Below are positions 52,917 through 63,516 of a DNA stretch of 63,648 nucleotides, one piece after another. The stretch is taken from NCBI GenBank assembly GCA_016931225.1, contig JAFGFE010000036.1:1-63648 (forward strand), read 5' to 3'. Source of the stretch: Candidatus Zymogenaceae bacterium. Its GTDB lineage: Bacteria; Desulfobacterota; Zymogenia; Zymogenales; Zymogenaceae. The notes beneath the pieces were generated by a model that was given only the letters and a program-made list of their open reading frames with translations, did no database searches and was not told the DNA's origin. How positions within the stretch are numbered: position 1 is the stretch's first letter; every line of letters starts with the position of its first letter. Position numbers and translations under genes: made by a program.

Positions 52917-53117
52917 ACCAACTCCAAAAATTGTCGCTTCATCGACATGCTATCACGGAGGATGAGTCCATCGCAAGGTATTTTCTTCTCGGATGGAGAG
53001 GTCGACACGGCCGCCCGGGACGACGCTAAATCTTAGTAAAATGCTGTATGTTTGAACAAATCGAGCCGTATAGGTCTTGACAAATGTGGGGAAAAAATAT
53101 AGAGTACGTTGTCTTCA

Positions 53118-53192
53118 GCCGGAGTAGCTCAGTGGAAGAGCAGCTGATTCGTAATCAGCAGGTCAGGGGTTCAAATCCCCTCTCCGGCTCCA
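53118..53192 (+). tRNA. tRNA-Thr (anticodon CGU)
   Basis: A 75-base cloverleaf: acceptor GCCGGAG / CTCCGGC, anticodon arm GCTGA-TTCGTAA-TCAGC with anticodon CGU (reads ACG), T arm AGGGGTTCAAATCCCCT and an encoded CCA. It marks the left edge of an accessory stretch with a transposase remnant and AT-rich genes. Confidence 0.93.
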
Positions 53193-53427
53193 GTGATTTC
53201 AAGGGGTTGCGGGTTTTATCCCGTGACCTTTTTTTGTTTGTAAGCATATATAATCTACAACTTTTGCACCGTATTTCGTACGTATTTCCCGTACAAATAT
53301 ATATTTCATGGTCATACTAAAATCTTTATGACCAAGAAGTTGTCGGATGGTCTTAAGAATAAAAGTTGATTAAACGAGAAATTCAGCATTCTCGAATTGA
53401 TGGAATCTCGGAGGTACTATTTTCTAG

Positions 53428-53590
53428 AGATGCACAATCAACGGGCTCTCACAACAAAAACTCTACGATATCAAGAAAGCATACAGGGAGCACGGCATTG
53501 AGGATCTCATGGAAAAGACGCCAGAACCGAGAAGAATAAAGGGTGACCGCCCAGCCCGAAAGATGTTGACAGCGCCAAACCCAGATATTA
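53428..53590 (+). pseudogene. transposase N-terminal remnant
   Basis: After a TAG codon the frame reads RCTINGLSQQKLYDIKKAYREHGIEDLMEKTPEPRRIKGDRPAR in two stretches. This matches the helix-turn-helix and linker of IS481/IS3-like transposases (YDIKKAYxEHGIExLxEK). No DDE catalytic domain follows, and neither start nor inverted repeats are seen. It is a decayed insertion remnant between tRNA-Thr and the next gene. Confidence 0.65.
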
Positions 53591-53701
53591 GAATTCAGCA
53601 AGGAATGGCTTCTTTTTTTGCATCACCCCGGCTCTTTTTCACATATACAACGCCATCAGCTTATGAATCCACGCGTTACAACCGACGAAACTGGAGAATA
53701 T

Positions 53702-54193
53702 ATGTCAAAAATATCAAATGTACCCAAGAAAAACAATTTTTTAGTCAACGCTATCAGAGGATTATTGGAGCATCGAGCGACATGGCTGTACCTTCTATTA
53801 CATGAAGTGGGTAAGAAAGGAATTACCTGGGAGGAGGTTGGCTCTCCGGCTGTCAGGGCATGCGGTCACATGCACGGGCAGGATCTTGTGGATTTGAGCG
53901 GAACGCACAGTCTGAAGGGATTGAAAAAGAAGTTGTTTACCAAACCCGCTCAAATTGTTTTTGAAATGAAGATTTTAAAATCCACCGACAATGAGCTGTT
54001 TATAGATTTCGGATTCTGCCCGCTGGTAGCGGCCTGGCAGAAGCTTGGATGCAGTGATGAAGAGATTTCCAGGCTTTGCGATATCGCCATGGAAGGAGAC
54101 AGGGGAATTGCAGAGAGTTTTGGCGGAAGACTGGAACTGGGCGATACCATTGCGAACGGCCATGAATGTTGCCAGGTTCGGTTCAAGAAGTAA
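53702..54193 (+). CDS. L-2-amino-thiazoline-4-carboxylic acid hydrolase family protein
   Basis: A 163-residue protein matching the L-2-amino-thiazoline-4-carboxylic acid hydrolase (ATC hydrolase-like) family. Typical are FGFCPLVAAWQKLGCSDEEISRLCDIAMEGDRGIAESF and GHECCQVRFKK at the C-terminus, with the conserved Cys and Asp residues. The named enzyme makes cysteine from the thiazoline in a soil Pseudomonas, but most relatives are uncharacterised, so the substrate is unknown. GGAG precedes ATG at 53702. It lies downstream of the transposase remnant. Confidence 0.75.
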   Translation: MSKISNVPKKNNFLVNAIRGLLEHRATWLYLLLHEVGKKGITWEEVGSPAVRACGHMHGQDLVDLSGTHSLKGLKKKLFTKPAQIVFEMKILKSTDNELFIDFGFCPLVAAWQKLGCSDEEISRLCDIAMEGDRGIAESFGGRLELGDTIANGHECCQVRFKK

Positions 54194-54229
54194 GATGACC
54201 GGCAGTAATGAGGCAACAGACTGCTAATC

Positions 54230-54421
54230 TTACCTTTGCTTCTTCCTGATCTCCGCCAGGTAATCCAGCGCCTTGTCCAGCGTAACGACGTTCAACTCAT
54301 ACTCTTCGATCAACCGCGCCCGGACATCCTCGTCATCGGTCTTCAATATCTCATCCTGCTTGAACATAAGCGCGATGATGGCAAGGGCATAGTTGTCCTG
54401 AAACTCTCTCGATGGAATCAT
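54230..54421 (-). CDS. small acidic hypothetical protein
   Basis: A 63-residue protein, MIPSREFQDNYALAIIALMF then an acidic and then Lys-rich helical C-terminus (KALDYLAEIRKKQR). The ribosome site GGGAGGAGGTG, seven bases before the ATG, is the strongest evidence that it is expressed. I do not recognise a family. It could be an antitoxin-like or regulatory protein, but no partner toxin is adjacent. It is convergent with the ATC hydrolase-like gene. Confidence 0.55.
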   Translation of the reverse strand: MIPSREFQDNYALAIIALMFKQDEILKTDDEDVRARLIEEYELNVVTLDKALDYLAEIRKKQR

Positions 54422-54776
54422 CCAAATCACCTCCTCCCGGAAAAAGGCTAACCCAAAAAAGCGGACTATGAAAGTCCGCATCCATGCGTCGGGATCGCTC
54501 CCGCCAATTCCTCTGTAATGTTGTTTCAGGCCGGAAAAGCCCGTAAGTACCCCATATCAGATTTTATATATAGGGTGTGAAATGGCTGTTACCCCCTTTG
54601 CTATCATCCTCTCAAAGTGAGGCAGGGTTATATCCACTTTGATATGGTTTCCTTATTATCTGGGAGTGGTAACTGGCATTTAATGGTTTCGATTAAAAAA
54701 GTATTGACAGTTGGCCTCAATAAAAGTTACAAATATTTCGAAATAATGTATGCAAATATTTCAAAGGATAGAAGTG

Positions 54777-55394
54777 ATGATATCTATTACTGGCTTAGAG
54801 AAACATAATTCAAGGAGAAATTTTGTAAAGAAAGGTGGAGCTTTCATTTTATCGTTTTCATCATTATTAGGAATTATTCCAGTAATAAATGATCGCTTTA
54901 TTAGTACTGCTTATGCAATCAACTTTTGTCCTTATTGTGGAACAGAATTGCCTCCAGGTGCTAAATTTTGCCCAAAATGTGGGAAGTCACTTGATTTTGG
55001 AGGAGAATCAGATACTCCCCTGATTGGTGAGCATAAATGTGAAATGAGCGCTGATAGGTCAGAAGTATCAGGATATCTAACTGGGCCTGGTGATGTGTGT
55101 TCTTTTACTTTAACATTAGAATCTTCTCCAAGTGTTGGAGTAACTGATGTTGTAGAAATCCTATTCTATGGACCTGATGATGCGGAATTCAGGGTAAAAT
55201 GGGGTCCTCCCTATAGAGATCAAAGTTTTGAAGAAATACAGTCGGATTATACGATTTTTGGTTCTCCAAGTCCTGAATTAAGAATAAAAAACTGTTATAA
55301 GGATCATACTATGGTTGTTAACTTTGAAGTTTATTCAAAAAAAGGGTATGGTGCTTGGCATGCAGAAATTTCATGGAGTGTAAGTTATATTTGA
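54777..55394 (+). CDS. Tat-exported zinc-ribbon protein of unknown function
   Basis: A 205-residue protein. The N-terminus carries SRRNFVKKGG followed by the hydrophobic FILSFSSLLGIIPVI, a good twin-arginine (Tat) signal. After it comes a zinc ribbon, FCPYCGTELPPGAKFCPKCGKSL, and then about 120 beta-rich residues with no recognised domain. A zinc ribbon exported folded by Tat is unusual. AAAGGA precedes ATG at 54777. The gene is strongly AT-rich compared with the chromosome-like parts of the window and probably came by transfer. Confidence 0.7.
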   Translation: MISITGLEKHNSRRNFVKKGGAFILSFSSLLGIIPVINDRFISTAYAINFCPYCGTELPPGAKFCPKCGKSLDFGGESDTPLIGEHKCEMSADRSEVSGYLTGPGDVCSFTLTLESSPSVGVTDVVEILFYGPDDAEFRVKWGPPYRDQSFEEIQSDYTIFGSPSPELRIKNCYKDHTMVVNFEVYSKKGYGAWHAEISWSVSYI

Positions 55395-56318
55395 ACTTAA
55401 TATTATATGCATATTGTTCTTTTATAGATGTATATAGTTTAAGATAATATAGTTACTATATGTGACCATATAAATCACACATTTACTCTTTAAATACCGA
55501 AAACTATATAAACCAGTAGTACCACTCTATTCCCATCCCGGAGTGGTAACAATGGATACATACTATCTTTCAAAACTGGACATAATCCTGAAAGGACTTT
55601 TAGAGAGCCAGAAATCGAAAACTATAAAAACCCTGACGACAGAAATATCTCCGCAACCTACACTAACAAAAACAAAACACCACACTAATCATCGATCTAC
55701 TCTACGCACAGATCGATGAGCGACACGCCCTGAAACACAAAACCCTCAAAAGCCTGGAAGACCAGATCATGAAGGTCCAGAGACCCTTCCCCAGGCGTCC
55801 GGCGGCTATCACGATAGTCCCTTTTTGAAGGCCTCGCCGGAAAAGACCTGGATCGACCTGAAAAAGGAAACGAAACCGGAGATTCCTCTACGTCTTTAAG
55901 GTCGACTCCCGCCCCGAGGCGCTCTTTTACACAGTGAAGGAGTATCCGAAAGATCTCTTCTCTCTCACCAAAAGAGCCCTTCCCTCCTCCCACAATCAGT
56001 CCCGAGCCGATGTATGTTTCACCGGTAATGCCGAATACGATGATGACCGGGAACAGGATCCCATCGACCCTCGCCTAGACCCGGGTCGATGGTTCAAGGC
56101 CGCCGTTCGCCGCCGTTATTCCTCCCCACGCCGCATCGGCTGCGGTACGACCGTTCGGGGGAGTTGTACTGTTTATATAACGCGTTGTCTTTTCTCAAAA
56201 AACACACATCTGATATTATAGTATTTATATAATGAATAATTCATAATAGTGTTGACCCGAATGCCGTATTTTTTTATACTATCATCGTACGTATCGGTAC
56301 AGGTGAGGACTCTTTACC
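55395..56318. other. 0.9-kb stretch of decayed coding sequence
   Basis: No intact gene. At 55552 an ATG starts a readable 55-codon frame (MDTYYLSKLDIILKGLLESQ) that shifts frame at about 55690. It continues as LLYAQIDERHALKHKTLKSLEDQIMKV, so it looks like a small gene broken by a frameshift. The left 150 bases are very AT-rich. The right part holds the DUF4386 fragment at 55985-56095. Confidence 0.5.
55985..56095 (-). pseudogene. N-terminal fragment of a DUF4386-type gene
   Basis: Read leftward, the frame gives VDGILFPVIIVFGITGETYI then GSGLIVGGG, which matches the N-terminal helix (AGVLYLIIIVFGITSEVFIRARLIVAG) of the intact gene at 61927-62628. The preceding DNA (ACCCGGGTC...) also matches. 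Similarity ends after about 35 codons. Confidence 0.65.
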
Positions 56319-56930
56319 GTGAAGAGGAACATACATGTCACCGCCCTGATAATTGTTTTTTCACTCTTTCTCTGGACACATCTCGCCGGGCAGGAGATAT
56401 ACAAGAACTATGATGAAAACGGTGTCCCCGTCTACACGGATACCGGAACCGGCGATCCTCATGAGGTGTTTATGAACACCACGCCTCTTTCCAATATTCC
56501 GCCCGATGATTACGCGGAACCGGAGGACACCTCACATGAAGCGGAAAGAAATATCTATGACTTCTTGAGCATTGAAACGTTACTGAAAGAAGCGGAGAGA
56601 TGTTACACGGAAGGCGAATTTGAAGAGGCTGCTGAAATATACACATACGTCCTGAAGAGGACGGATGACACGAGCCTCTATCCATTCATATACTATTCAA
56701 GAGGGAATTGCTATTATTCAATTGTTATCAACACGATATTCAAATTCAGTGATGATATCAAATTGAAAAATGAGGGCAAGATCACCGATATGGAGTTTCA
56801 ACAGCGTAATATTGAGAGAGAATGGGTTATTCATGAAAATGAGATAAAATCGTATAACGATCTTGCCATGGCATGTTATTTGGGTGAACCGAGGGGATGT
56901 GACATCTTAGAGATTTACCCATTCAAATAG
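56319..56930 (+). CDS. secreted DUF4124-like protein with TPR segment
   Basis: A 203-residue protein starting with GTG after an AGGTGAGGAC site. It has a signal peptide (VTALIIVFSLFLWTHLAGQ), then EIYKNYDENGVPVYTDTGT, which fits the DUF4124 pattern (Y-x-x-x-D-E-N-G-x-x-x-x-T-D). A TPR-like segment, KEAERCYTEGEFEEAAEIYTYVLKR, follows. Expected location is the periplasm. Role unknown. The next gene is 69 bases downstream on the same strand, with its own ribosome site, and is also secreted, so the two may be an operon. Confidence 0.65.
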   Translation: MKRNIHVTALIIVFSLFLWTHLAGQEIYKNYDENGVPVYTDTGTGDPHEVFMNTTPLSNIPPDDYAEPEDTSHEAERNIYDFLSIETLLKEAERCYTEGEFEEAAEIYTYVLKRTDDTSLYPFIYYSRGNCYYSIVINTIFKFSDDIKLKNEGKITDMEFQQRNIEREWVIHENEIKSYNDLAMACYLGEPRGCDILEIYPFK

Positions 56931-56999
56931 GTTTTTCCCGTTTGAATCGATTCACCGGAAGAATCCTTTCCGGTCGGTTTCTTTCAGGAGGGTACAGAA

Positions 57000-57434
57000 A
57001 TGAAAAAGGGTATGCTTCCACTGGTAACACTGTTTCTGTTTTTCATAGTTTCATCAACTGCACTCTGTGATGACTATATCGAGAGACCCGCGTATCTTGT
57101 GTACGAAAGCGGATGCACCGACCTGACTCTCGACGGCTATGGATGCAACTACGTCACATCGGGGTCAAATGAAGGGACGGTAACCGCCTACATACGAATC
57201 AAATCGTATGTGAGAAACCCCGGTGCGGTCTGTTTCTTTGTCATTGTCAATTCCTCGTCCGGTGAAATCCTGTACCAAACTAAACGAAATTTTAATATCA
57301 AGGGGATGGGAGAGCCGGAAAGATGCTTTTGTCGTACTCCCGCCTGGGACAATGAAAATGTGACGGCCTATATCGGGATCGATTGTTACGGCACCATGAT
57401 GATTGATGATTTTATCTCAAACTATGTCAAATAG
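57000..57434 (+). CDS. small secreted protein of unknown function
   Basis: A 144-residue protein with a signal peptide (MLPLVTLFLFFIVSSTALC) and a body with Cys pairs (CTDLTLDGYGC, AVCFFVIV, RCFCRTPAW), which could form disulfides in the periplasm. The beta-rich middle TAYIRIKSYVRNPGAVCFFVIVNSSSGEILYQTK suggests an immunoglobulin-like sandwich, but no family is recognised. CAGGAGG precedes the ATG at good spacing. It follows the DUF4124-like gene. Confidence 0.65.
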   Translation: MKKGMLPLVTLFLFFIVSSTALCDDYIERPAYLVYESGCTDLTLDGYGCNYVTSGSNEGTVTAYIRIKSYVRNPGAVCFFVIVNSSSGEILYQTKRNFNIKGMGEPERCFCRTPAWDNENVTAYIGIDCYGTMMIDDFISNYVK

Positions 57435-58050
57435 TCGACTTTAAATACATCGACGCATTGAAGTATCACACAACAGATACATTTCAATATAAAAAATGCG
57501 CGTACGCTTCTGTTTCGACAAAACGGTGACGATTTTTCCGAGCGGTTTGGTCGATACGTCTATCCGACCCTTTATGAAAAGAGTCATCTCCATACACGGA
57601 CACAGGCGTGGCGTGCGACTGTCCTCTCTGTATTTCGGGTATACATCCAAACCAACCGTATGCCACAACGAAAACACAATACCGCAAGAGATGGAGGTGA
57701 ACACGGGACGGGCCCGCCATCATCAGGATGAGCATATACAACACTCCAGAGTCTCAAGGCTCCGCAGGATGTCAAGCTTCCTGCACCTTCGGACACTCCT
57801 TTGTCACCCGCCTTCTCAATAACACGAATACGCGTCAAAACCGAAGCAACTCCTCGGCCACACTACGATCAAGAGTACCGAATAGTATTTGAAATATACC
57901 GTTCAGGTTATTCGGGAGAAGAACGCGGAAGTGTATAGGTGATACATATCAGGGAAAAAACAATTCTTGATAAGATGGGCATTATCACTTAAAATATACT
58001 AAATACATAAAAGCGTAAGAAACCTTGGATCGATGAAGAGAGGAGCGGCT
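57435..58050. other. 616-base stretch without a recognisable gene
   Basis: Overlapping short frames occur on both strands, but none has a ribosome site or family match. The right 150 bases are AT-rich and probably hold the promoter of the hybrid histidine kinase. Confidence 0.5.
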
Positions 58051-61000
58051 ATGGATACCGAGAAGAAGCTCATCCTCTGCCGGTTGACAATCGCCGTATT
58101 GATGACGATCCTGGTTTTTCATGTCGGCGGCCGATCGCCGTGTGAAGCACGGGAAATCCATCCTCGGGACGATCATCACATCAGCCTCGTTGCCATTATT
58201 AACGATAACGTGTCGGCCGTGATTCCTTCAGATCTCGAAACGGGATTCGAAAATCCCTTCCCACCGGCGGAATATCTTCGAGACAACCCGGCTAAGGAGC
58301 ACAACGATGATCCCGGTACCCGCACGGTACGCGTCGGTATATACCAAAATCCCCCAAAGATCTTTATTGACGAGAGAGGCCTCCCTGCGGGTATCTTCGT
58401 CGATCTCCTGAACGAAATCGCCAAAAAAGAAAACTGGACCCTGATATATGTTCCGTGTAAATGGTCCGACTGCCTTGAGGACCTTGAAGAGTATCGGATC
58501 GATCTGATGCCCGATGTCGCCTATTCCCCCGAGCGCGATGAGAAGTATGATTTCCATGAGACCCCGGTTGTTGACAGTTGGTCGCAGGTGTACGCCAATG
58601 CTTCGACTCGTGTGTCAACGCTGTCGGATCTCGACGGACGGCGGATCGCCGTGCTCAAGAAGGGAATTCAGGAGGGAATCTTCGAACAGATGATGAACGG
58701 GTTCGGTTACACGGTGACGTTTGTTGAGGCCGAGACATACGAGGAAGCGTTCTTTCTGGCGCATCACGGCTATGCCGATGCCGTGCTTTCCAACCATTTC
58801 ATTGGAGACTACTTGTACCAAAACTATGAATTAAAGAAAACCCCCGTTGTCCTTAACCCGTCGTCGCTCTACTTCGCCACCGCCCAGGGACGCAATCCCG
58901 AACTCCTGAGTGCCATAGAGCGTAATTTGGACGAATGGCGAAGTCAGCCCGATTCCTACTATTACAGGACTCTGGCCGGCTGGTCGGAAAAGCCCCCCGA
59001 GCCGGCTGTGCCGCGCTATATCATCTGGATCATCGTCATCACCGCAGGATTTTTGGTCCTGTCGGCGGGGATCATTTTGCTTCTTCGTGGGCAGGTCAGG
59101 GCAAAGACCAAACACCTTATTGAGGCAAACGAATCGATTCGTAAAAGCGAGGAAAAATACCGCTTACTTGTCGAGAATCTCAACGACGTCATTTTTAACC
59201 TCGATGCACAGGGGAATATTACCTATATAAGCCCTGTCGCCGAGGGTATTTTCGACTACAGTATAAAGGAGGTTATCGGAAAGCCATTTTCCGAATATAT
59301 CCATGCCGACGACCTTCCTGGTCTCATAATAAGCCGCGAAGAAACAACCGACGGCGTGTTCAATCCCTATGAATTCAGAATGATAGACAGGGGCGGCTCT
59401 ATTCATCATGTTCGAACTTCCAGCCGGCCCATTGAGAGGAACGGTCGACACGTCGGCATGACAGGTGTATTGACCGACATCACCGGTGAAAAACAGGCCG
59501 AACAAGCGCTCAGAAAGAGCGAGGAGATGTATCGGACGATCCTCCATACCATGGAGGACGGTTATTTTGAGGTTGATCTCAGGGGGAGGTTCACGTCCTT
59601 TAACGAGTCAATGAGAGAGATGCTCGGATACGATCCGGAAGAGATAGTGGGGCTCAACTATCGGCGGTATATGACCAGGGAAATTGCCAAAAAGGCCTCT
59701 TTGACGTTTCATGAGGTATTCCGAACGGGAGTTCCCGCAAAAACCGCGGGCTGGCGGCTCAACAGAAAAGACGGGACGACGATAGAAATTGAGACTTCCA
59801 TATCTCTTAAACGGAATAATTCGGGTGATCCGGTCGGCTTTTTCGGAATTGCCCGCGACATCACAGAACGCAAGCTCGCGGAGGAGGCGCTCAAGGAGAG
59901 CGAGGAACTTTTCAGAAACATGTTTCATTACCATGCAGCGATAAAGCTGATCATTGATCCCGATACCGGGAGTATCGTGGACGCCAATGAGGCCGCGGCG
60001 AACTTCTACGGGTGGTCGATTGAAAGACTGAAACAGATGAAGATCCAGGATATCAACACACTTTCTTTCGGAGAAATCAAGCAGGAAATGGGGAATTCAC
60101 GGGGTGGTGAACGAGCCAGTTCTGAATTTCAACACAGGAGGGCGGACGGTTCCACACGAGACGTGGAGGTATTCAGCAGCAAAATAGAGGCGCGGGGAAA
60201 GGAACTGCTGCATTCTGTGATTCACGACATCACCGACCGCAAACGGTACGAAGAGGCCTTGAGGGAATCAGAGGAGAAGTTTCGCAATTTCTTTGAAACA
60301 AGCAGAGATGTCATTTATATAAGCGATGTTGATGGAATTTTTATCGACATCAATCCCGCCATGAGGGATTTATTCGGGTACAAACAGGAAGAGATCATCG
60401 GCCAACCCGTCCAGATCATCTATCGTGATCCAGATGAGTATAAAAGGTTTCAAGAGCTGATCACCCGTGAAGGATTTGTCAAGGACCTGGAGATTATATA
60501 TAGGGATAGGGACGGAATAGATCATTTCTGTCTGGAGACCGCCACGGTTCGGAGGGACGGCTCGGGGAACATCATCGGCTATCAGGGATTCATCAGGGAC
60601 AATACCGAACGGGTGCACATGCAAGAGCAGTTGATACAGGCCGAAAAGCTCTCGAGCCTGGGCGGGATCCTCTCCGGCGTCGCCCATGAGCTCAACAACC
60701 CGCTCACGGCCATCATCGGCAACGCTCAGTTACTGTTGAGACAAGAAGTCACAGGGGAAATCAAACAGAAGCTCGACACCATCTACACGGAATCTTTCCG
60801 GTGTACGAAAATAGTGGGTGGATTGCTGGCTTTCGCCCGGGAGCACAAACCGGAACGGATCATGACCGATATCAACAAGATCATCATGGAGGCATACACG
60901 CTCAGGGAATACGAGCTCAGGGTGGATGACGTTTCTCTGAAGACAGAACTGGATGAAACCACCGGTGAGATATCCATTGACCCCTACCAGATACAGCAGG

Positions 61001-61746
61001 TTCTCATGAATCTGATAAATAACGCACATCACGCGTTGCGGGACAAGGGGGGCGGCAACTTGATGATCAAGTCACGACGTGAGGGAAACAGTGTCGTCAT
61101 CGAGTGCATTGACGACGGCCCCGGTATCCCGGATGAGATAAAGTGGAAAATATTCGACCCCTTCTTCACAACAAAGGAAACCGGGGAGGGCACCGGTCTC
61201 GGCCTCAGCGTCTGTTACGGCATCGTTAAAGAGCATAACGGGTCCATCGAAGTGGAGAGCCATCCGGGGTTTGGAACCCGCTTCATCGTGAGTCTTCCCA
61301 TCAGCGTGGAGGGTACTTCCGAGAGTGAAAGTGTTTCATCAAAATCCATACCTAAACCGGAGGGAACGGTAACGGTACTCGTTATTGAGGACGAGCAATC
61401 CCTCCGCCGTTTCATTTCGGACGCTCTCCAGGCGGAAGGATACACGGTTACGTCCACTGAATCTGCGGATCGTGCCGTGGAAATTCTCAAAGATGAACAG
61501 TTCGATACGATCATATCGGACATGAAAATGCCCGGCATGAGCGGTCAAAATTTTTATACATACGTCCAGAAATATTATCCGCACCTTGCTGAAAACATCA
61601 TTTTTATTACGGGCGATGTATTGGGAAAGGAAACGCAGAATTTTTTCAAGATAACAGGGTGTCAGTATATAGAGAAGCCTTTTGAAATAGATGATCTCAT
61701 GATGGTTCTGGGTGAACTATTGCAGAGGAAAAGAAAAATACATTGA
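58051..61746 (+). CDS. hybrid sensor histidine kinase (SBP3-type sensor, four PAS, REC)
   Basis: A 1231-residue kinase. A signal or anchor helix ([16 protein letters not shown]) leads to an extracytoplasmic solute-binding (SBP family 3) domain at about residues 80-310 ([32 protein letters not shown]). A membrane helix ([22 protein letters not shown]) is followed by four PAS domains (about 370-860). The kinase core has the His in [20 protein letters not shown] (about 877), the N box [10 protein letters not shown] (about 985) and G boxes DDGPGIP and GEGTGLGL. A receiver ends the protein, with Asp near 1156 in [10 protein letters not shown] chose ATG at 58051 for its AGGAG. Amino-acid-like ligands are typical, but none is shown. 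No cognate regulator is adjacent. Confidence 0.88.
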   Translation: MDTEKKLILCRLTIAVLMTILVFHVGGRSPCEAREIHPRDDHHISLVAIINDNVSAVIPSDLETGFENPFPPAEYLRDNPAKEHNDDPGTRTVRVGIYQNPPKIFIDERGLPAGIFVDLLNEIAKKENWTLIYVPCKWSDCLEDLEEYRIDLMPDVAYSPERDEKYDFHETPVVDSWSQVYANASTRVSTLSDLDGRRIAVLKKGIQEGIFEQMMNGFGYTVTFVEAETYEEAFFLAHHGYADAVLSNHFIGDYLYQNYELKKTPVVLNPSSLYFATAQGRNPELLSAIERNLDEWRSQPDSYYYRTLAGWSEKPPEPAVPRYIIWIIVITAGFLVLSAGIILLLRGQVRAKTKHLIEANESIRKSEEKYRLLVENLNDVIFNLDAQGNITYISPVAEGIFDYSIKEVIGKPFSEYIHADDLPGLIISREETTDGVFNPYEFRMIDRGGSIHHVRTSSRPIERNGRHVGMTGVLTDITGEKQAEQALRKSEEMYRTILHTMEDGYFEVDLRGRFTSFNESMREMLGYDPEEIVGLNYRRYMTREIAKKASLTFHEVFRTGVPAKTAGWRLNRKDGTTIEIETSISLKRNNSGDPVGFFGIARDITERKLAEEALKESEELFRNMFHYHAAIKLIIDPDTGSIVDANEAAANFYGWSIERLKQMKIQDINTLSFGEIKQEMGNSRGGERASSEFQHRRADGSTRDVEVFSSKIEARGKELLHSVIHDITDRKRYEEALRESEEKFRNFFETSRDVIYISDVDGIFIDINPAMRDLFGYKQEEIIGQPVQIIYRDPDEYKRFQELITREGFVKDLEIIYRDRDGIDHFCLETATVRRDGSGNIIGYQGFIRDNTERVHMQEQLIQAEKLSSLGGILSGVAHELNNPLTAIIGNAQLLLRQEVTGEIKQKLDTIYTESFRCTKIVGGLLAFAREHKPERIMTDINKIIMEAYTLREYELRVDDVSLKTELDETTGEISIDPYQIQQVLMNLINNAHHALRDKGGGNLMIKSRREGNSVVIECIDDGPGIPDEIKWKIFDPFFTTKETGEGTGLGLSVCYGIVKEHNGSIEVESHPGFGTRFIVSLPISVEGTSESESVSSKSIPKPEGTVTVLVIEDEQSLRRFISDALQAEGYTVTSTESADRAVEILKDEQFDTIISDMKMPGMSGQNFYTYVQKYYPHLAENIIFITGDVLGKETQNFFKITGCQYIEKPFEIDDLMMVLGELLQRKRKIH

Positions 61747-61926
61747 ATACGAAAATGTCGATACCGGCATTGGAACGGGATACGGAAACCATATGTGGCA
61801 CCCCGTCACCTGCTTTCTAGTAATCGAAGTTTCCCGCCATGTTGGAGAGACGGCATCCGAATCGTATATGTAATACATACGAGCCATGACGCTCTCCCAT
61901 CCCCCATTTATCATCAATTTCATTTT

Positions 61927-62628
61927 TCATCGGAATTGAGTCCTGATACCTTTTCCCAAGAGCCACAAGCAGAAGGAAAGCTCCGCAATGACAGGGACGA
62001 TATACACAGGTTCCATGAGTGATACATACTCGGGGAGCAGAAAGCGTGTGAAGCTCCCCGCAAGATAGACGACACCCGCCGCCTCCAGTCCATAGCCGAG
62101 AATCGACGGAAAGTAGTCCGATCTGACAACCAAATAGCCGAGGACAATGTTTGAGAGGCCGAAGAAGATCAGGCCGAGGTCGTAACCGTTGCCGTGAAGG
62201 CTCAGGAAAAACGACGCCAGCTCGTATACCTGGGCGGTCTCGAAAGAGCTTAGAGGAACGGTGCCGCCCAGGATCAGCAGGGGGGCGTATAAGTTCAGCA
62301 GGTTGAAGCCGAGCACGGCGGCCTGGGTCAGCCGGAAGGCGGCCGCCGTTAGAGACAGGGTATTGCTCACCGGCTTGAGCAATTGATACAACAGCACGGC
62401 GAGGGCGACGTCGCACAACAGCATAATCGCATCGGCTGCGAATCCAGCGCGGAACAGGGCCGAAGAAGCCAGGATGTTCTGAGCGGTCGCCGCGGCGTCT
62501 CCCGCCACGATGAGGCGTGCGCGGATGAACACCTCACTGGTGATGCCGAATACGATGATGATGAGATACAGGACTCCGGCGACCCGGGCGTGAACCCGTG
62601 TCGATGTGTCGATGCTGTTATTTTTCAC
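61927..62628 (-). CDS. DUF4386 family membrane protein
   Basis: A 233-residue integral membrane protein with about six helices. It begins HARVAGVLYLIIIVFGITSEVFIRARLIVAGDAAATAQNILAS and carries LASFFLSLHGNGYDLGLIFFGLSNIVLGYLVVRSDYFPSILGYGL, both typical of DUF4386. Function is unknown; the family is often found in soil and anaerobic bacteria. It is convergent with the histidine kinase. A fragment of a second copy of its N-terminus is at 55985-56095. Confidence 0.85.
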   Translation of the reverse strand: MKNNSIDTSTRVHARVAGVLYLIIIVFGITSEVFIRARLIVAGDAAATAQNILASSALFRAGFAADAIMLLCDVALAVLLYQLLKPVSNTLSLTAAAFRLTQAAVLGFNLLNLYAPLLILGGTVPLSSFETAQVYELASFFLSLHGNGYDLGLIFFGLSNIVLGYLVVRSDYFPSILGYGLEAAGVVYLAGSFTRFLLPEYVSLMEPVYIVPVIAELSFCLWLLGKGIRTQFR

Positions 62629-62784
62629 TGCGATGACTCCTTATGCCACGATTCATTGGCCCAATCGTACGGGAGAATTATTTTTTTCCCTCTCTGGGAG
62701 TAACGACTAGTATATATAGTTCCAGTTCGAGTATAATCATATAGGAATTTATAAGAAAAATCGAACTACATTTATCAGGCTCAC

Positions 62785-63516
62785 ATGGATGAAAAAATGC
62801 TGGATGACATATTGCTTGCGAGGTTTATCGAATCCTTTTACGGATATGGTAACTATAATTCAAAATTTTGGTTTGTAGGGATGGAAGAAGGCGGGGGAAA
62901 CTCGGAAAGTGAGATTCAAAAAAGACTCAATGTCTGGAAAACACGCGGATATGCCGAGTTGGAAGATGTGAAAGAATACCATCTTGAACTTGGTATTGAC
63001 CGCTTTTTCAACGATAAGCCAGTATTAGAAAAAACATGGGACAAAATCATCCTTATCATCCTGGGGATTGAAGGCGGATCACCTTCTATTGAGAATCGTA
63101 AAAAATATCAGAAAAATGTTTTAGGCACGAAGACCGGGGAGTCATGTTTGATTGAATTACTGCCGTTACCTTCGCCGGGCATCGGGAAATGGGTATACCA
63201 TTCAATCTCACGTCTCCCTTATTTGGAAAACAGAGAAACATATAGGGATTTTGTAAAGAAAAGCAGAATACAGAATATCAGAAGAAGAATCTCTGAATAC
63301 ACACCAAGATGTGTCGTTTTCTACGGCGCAACGTATAAACTACATTGGATCACAATAACAAACGGAATGACTTTTCATCCTCATGATATGCTGGATTTCG
63401 AAATGGCGGAAAATGATGATACGTTATTTCTCATGATAAAGCATCCTGTCGCTGCTGGTGTAACGAATGACTATTTCTATGATATTGGTCGCTGTATCAA
63501 AGAGAGAATCACGTAA
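62785..63516 (+). CDS. hypothetical protein, possibly UDG-like fold
   Basis: A 243-residue soluble protein. Features are FWFVGMEEGGGNSE near residue 30, SCLIELLPLPSPGIGKWVY near 115 and PRCVVFYGATYKLHWITI near 180, then LFLMIKHPVAAGVTNDYFYDIG at the C-terminus. The order (GxEEGGG; LLPLPSP; VVFYG; KHP) recalls uracil-DNA-glycosylase-fold proteins, but the match is weak and I would not name an activity. The start has no strong ribosome site. It is AT-rich and lies at the window's edge; the last 130 bases beyond it show no gene. Confidence 0.6.
   Translation: MDEKMLDDILLARFIESFYGYGNYNSKFWFVGMEEGGGNSESEIQKRLNVWKTRGYAELEDVKEYHLELGIDRFFNDKPVLEKTWDKIILIILGIEGGSPSIENRKKYQKNVLGTKTGESCLIELLPLPSPGIGKWVYHSISRLPYLENRETYRDFVKKSRIQNIRRRISEYTPRCVVFYGATYKLHWITITNGMTFHPHDMLDFEMAENDDTLFLMIKHPVAAGVTNDYFYDIGRCIKERIT

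Noticed and set aside
53509-53805. A 98-codon protein starting MEKTPEP
   Set aside because: Only its first 25 codons look like protein (the transposase linker); the rest is out of frame with the ATC hydrolase-like gene that it overlaps.
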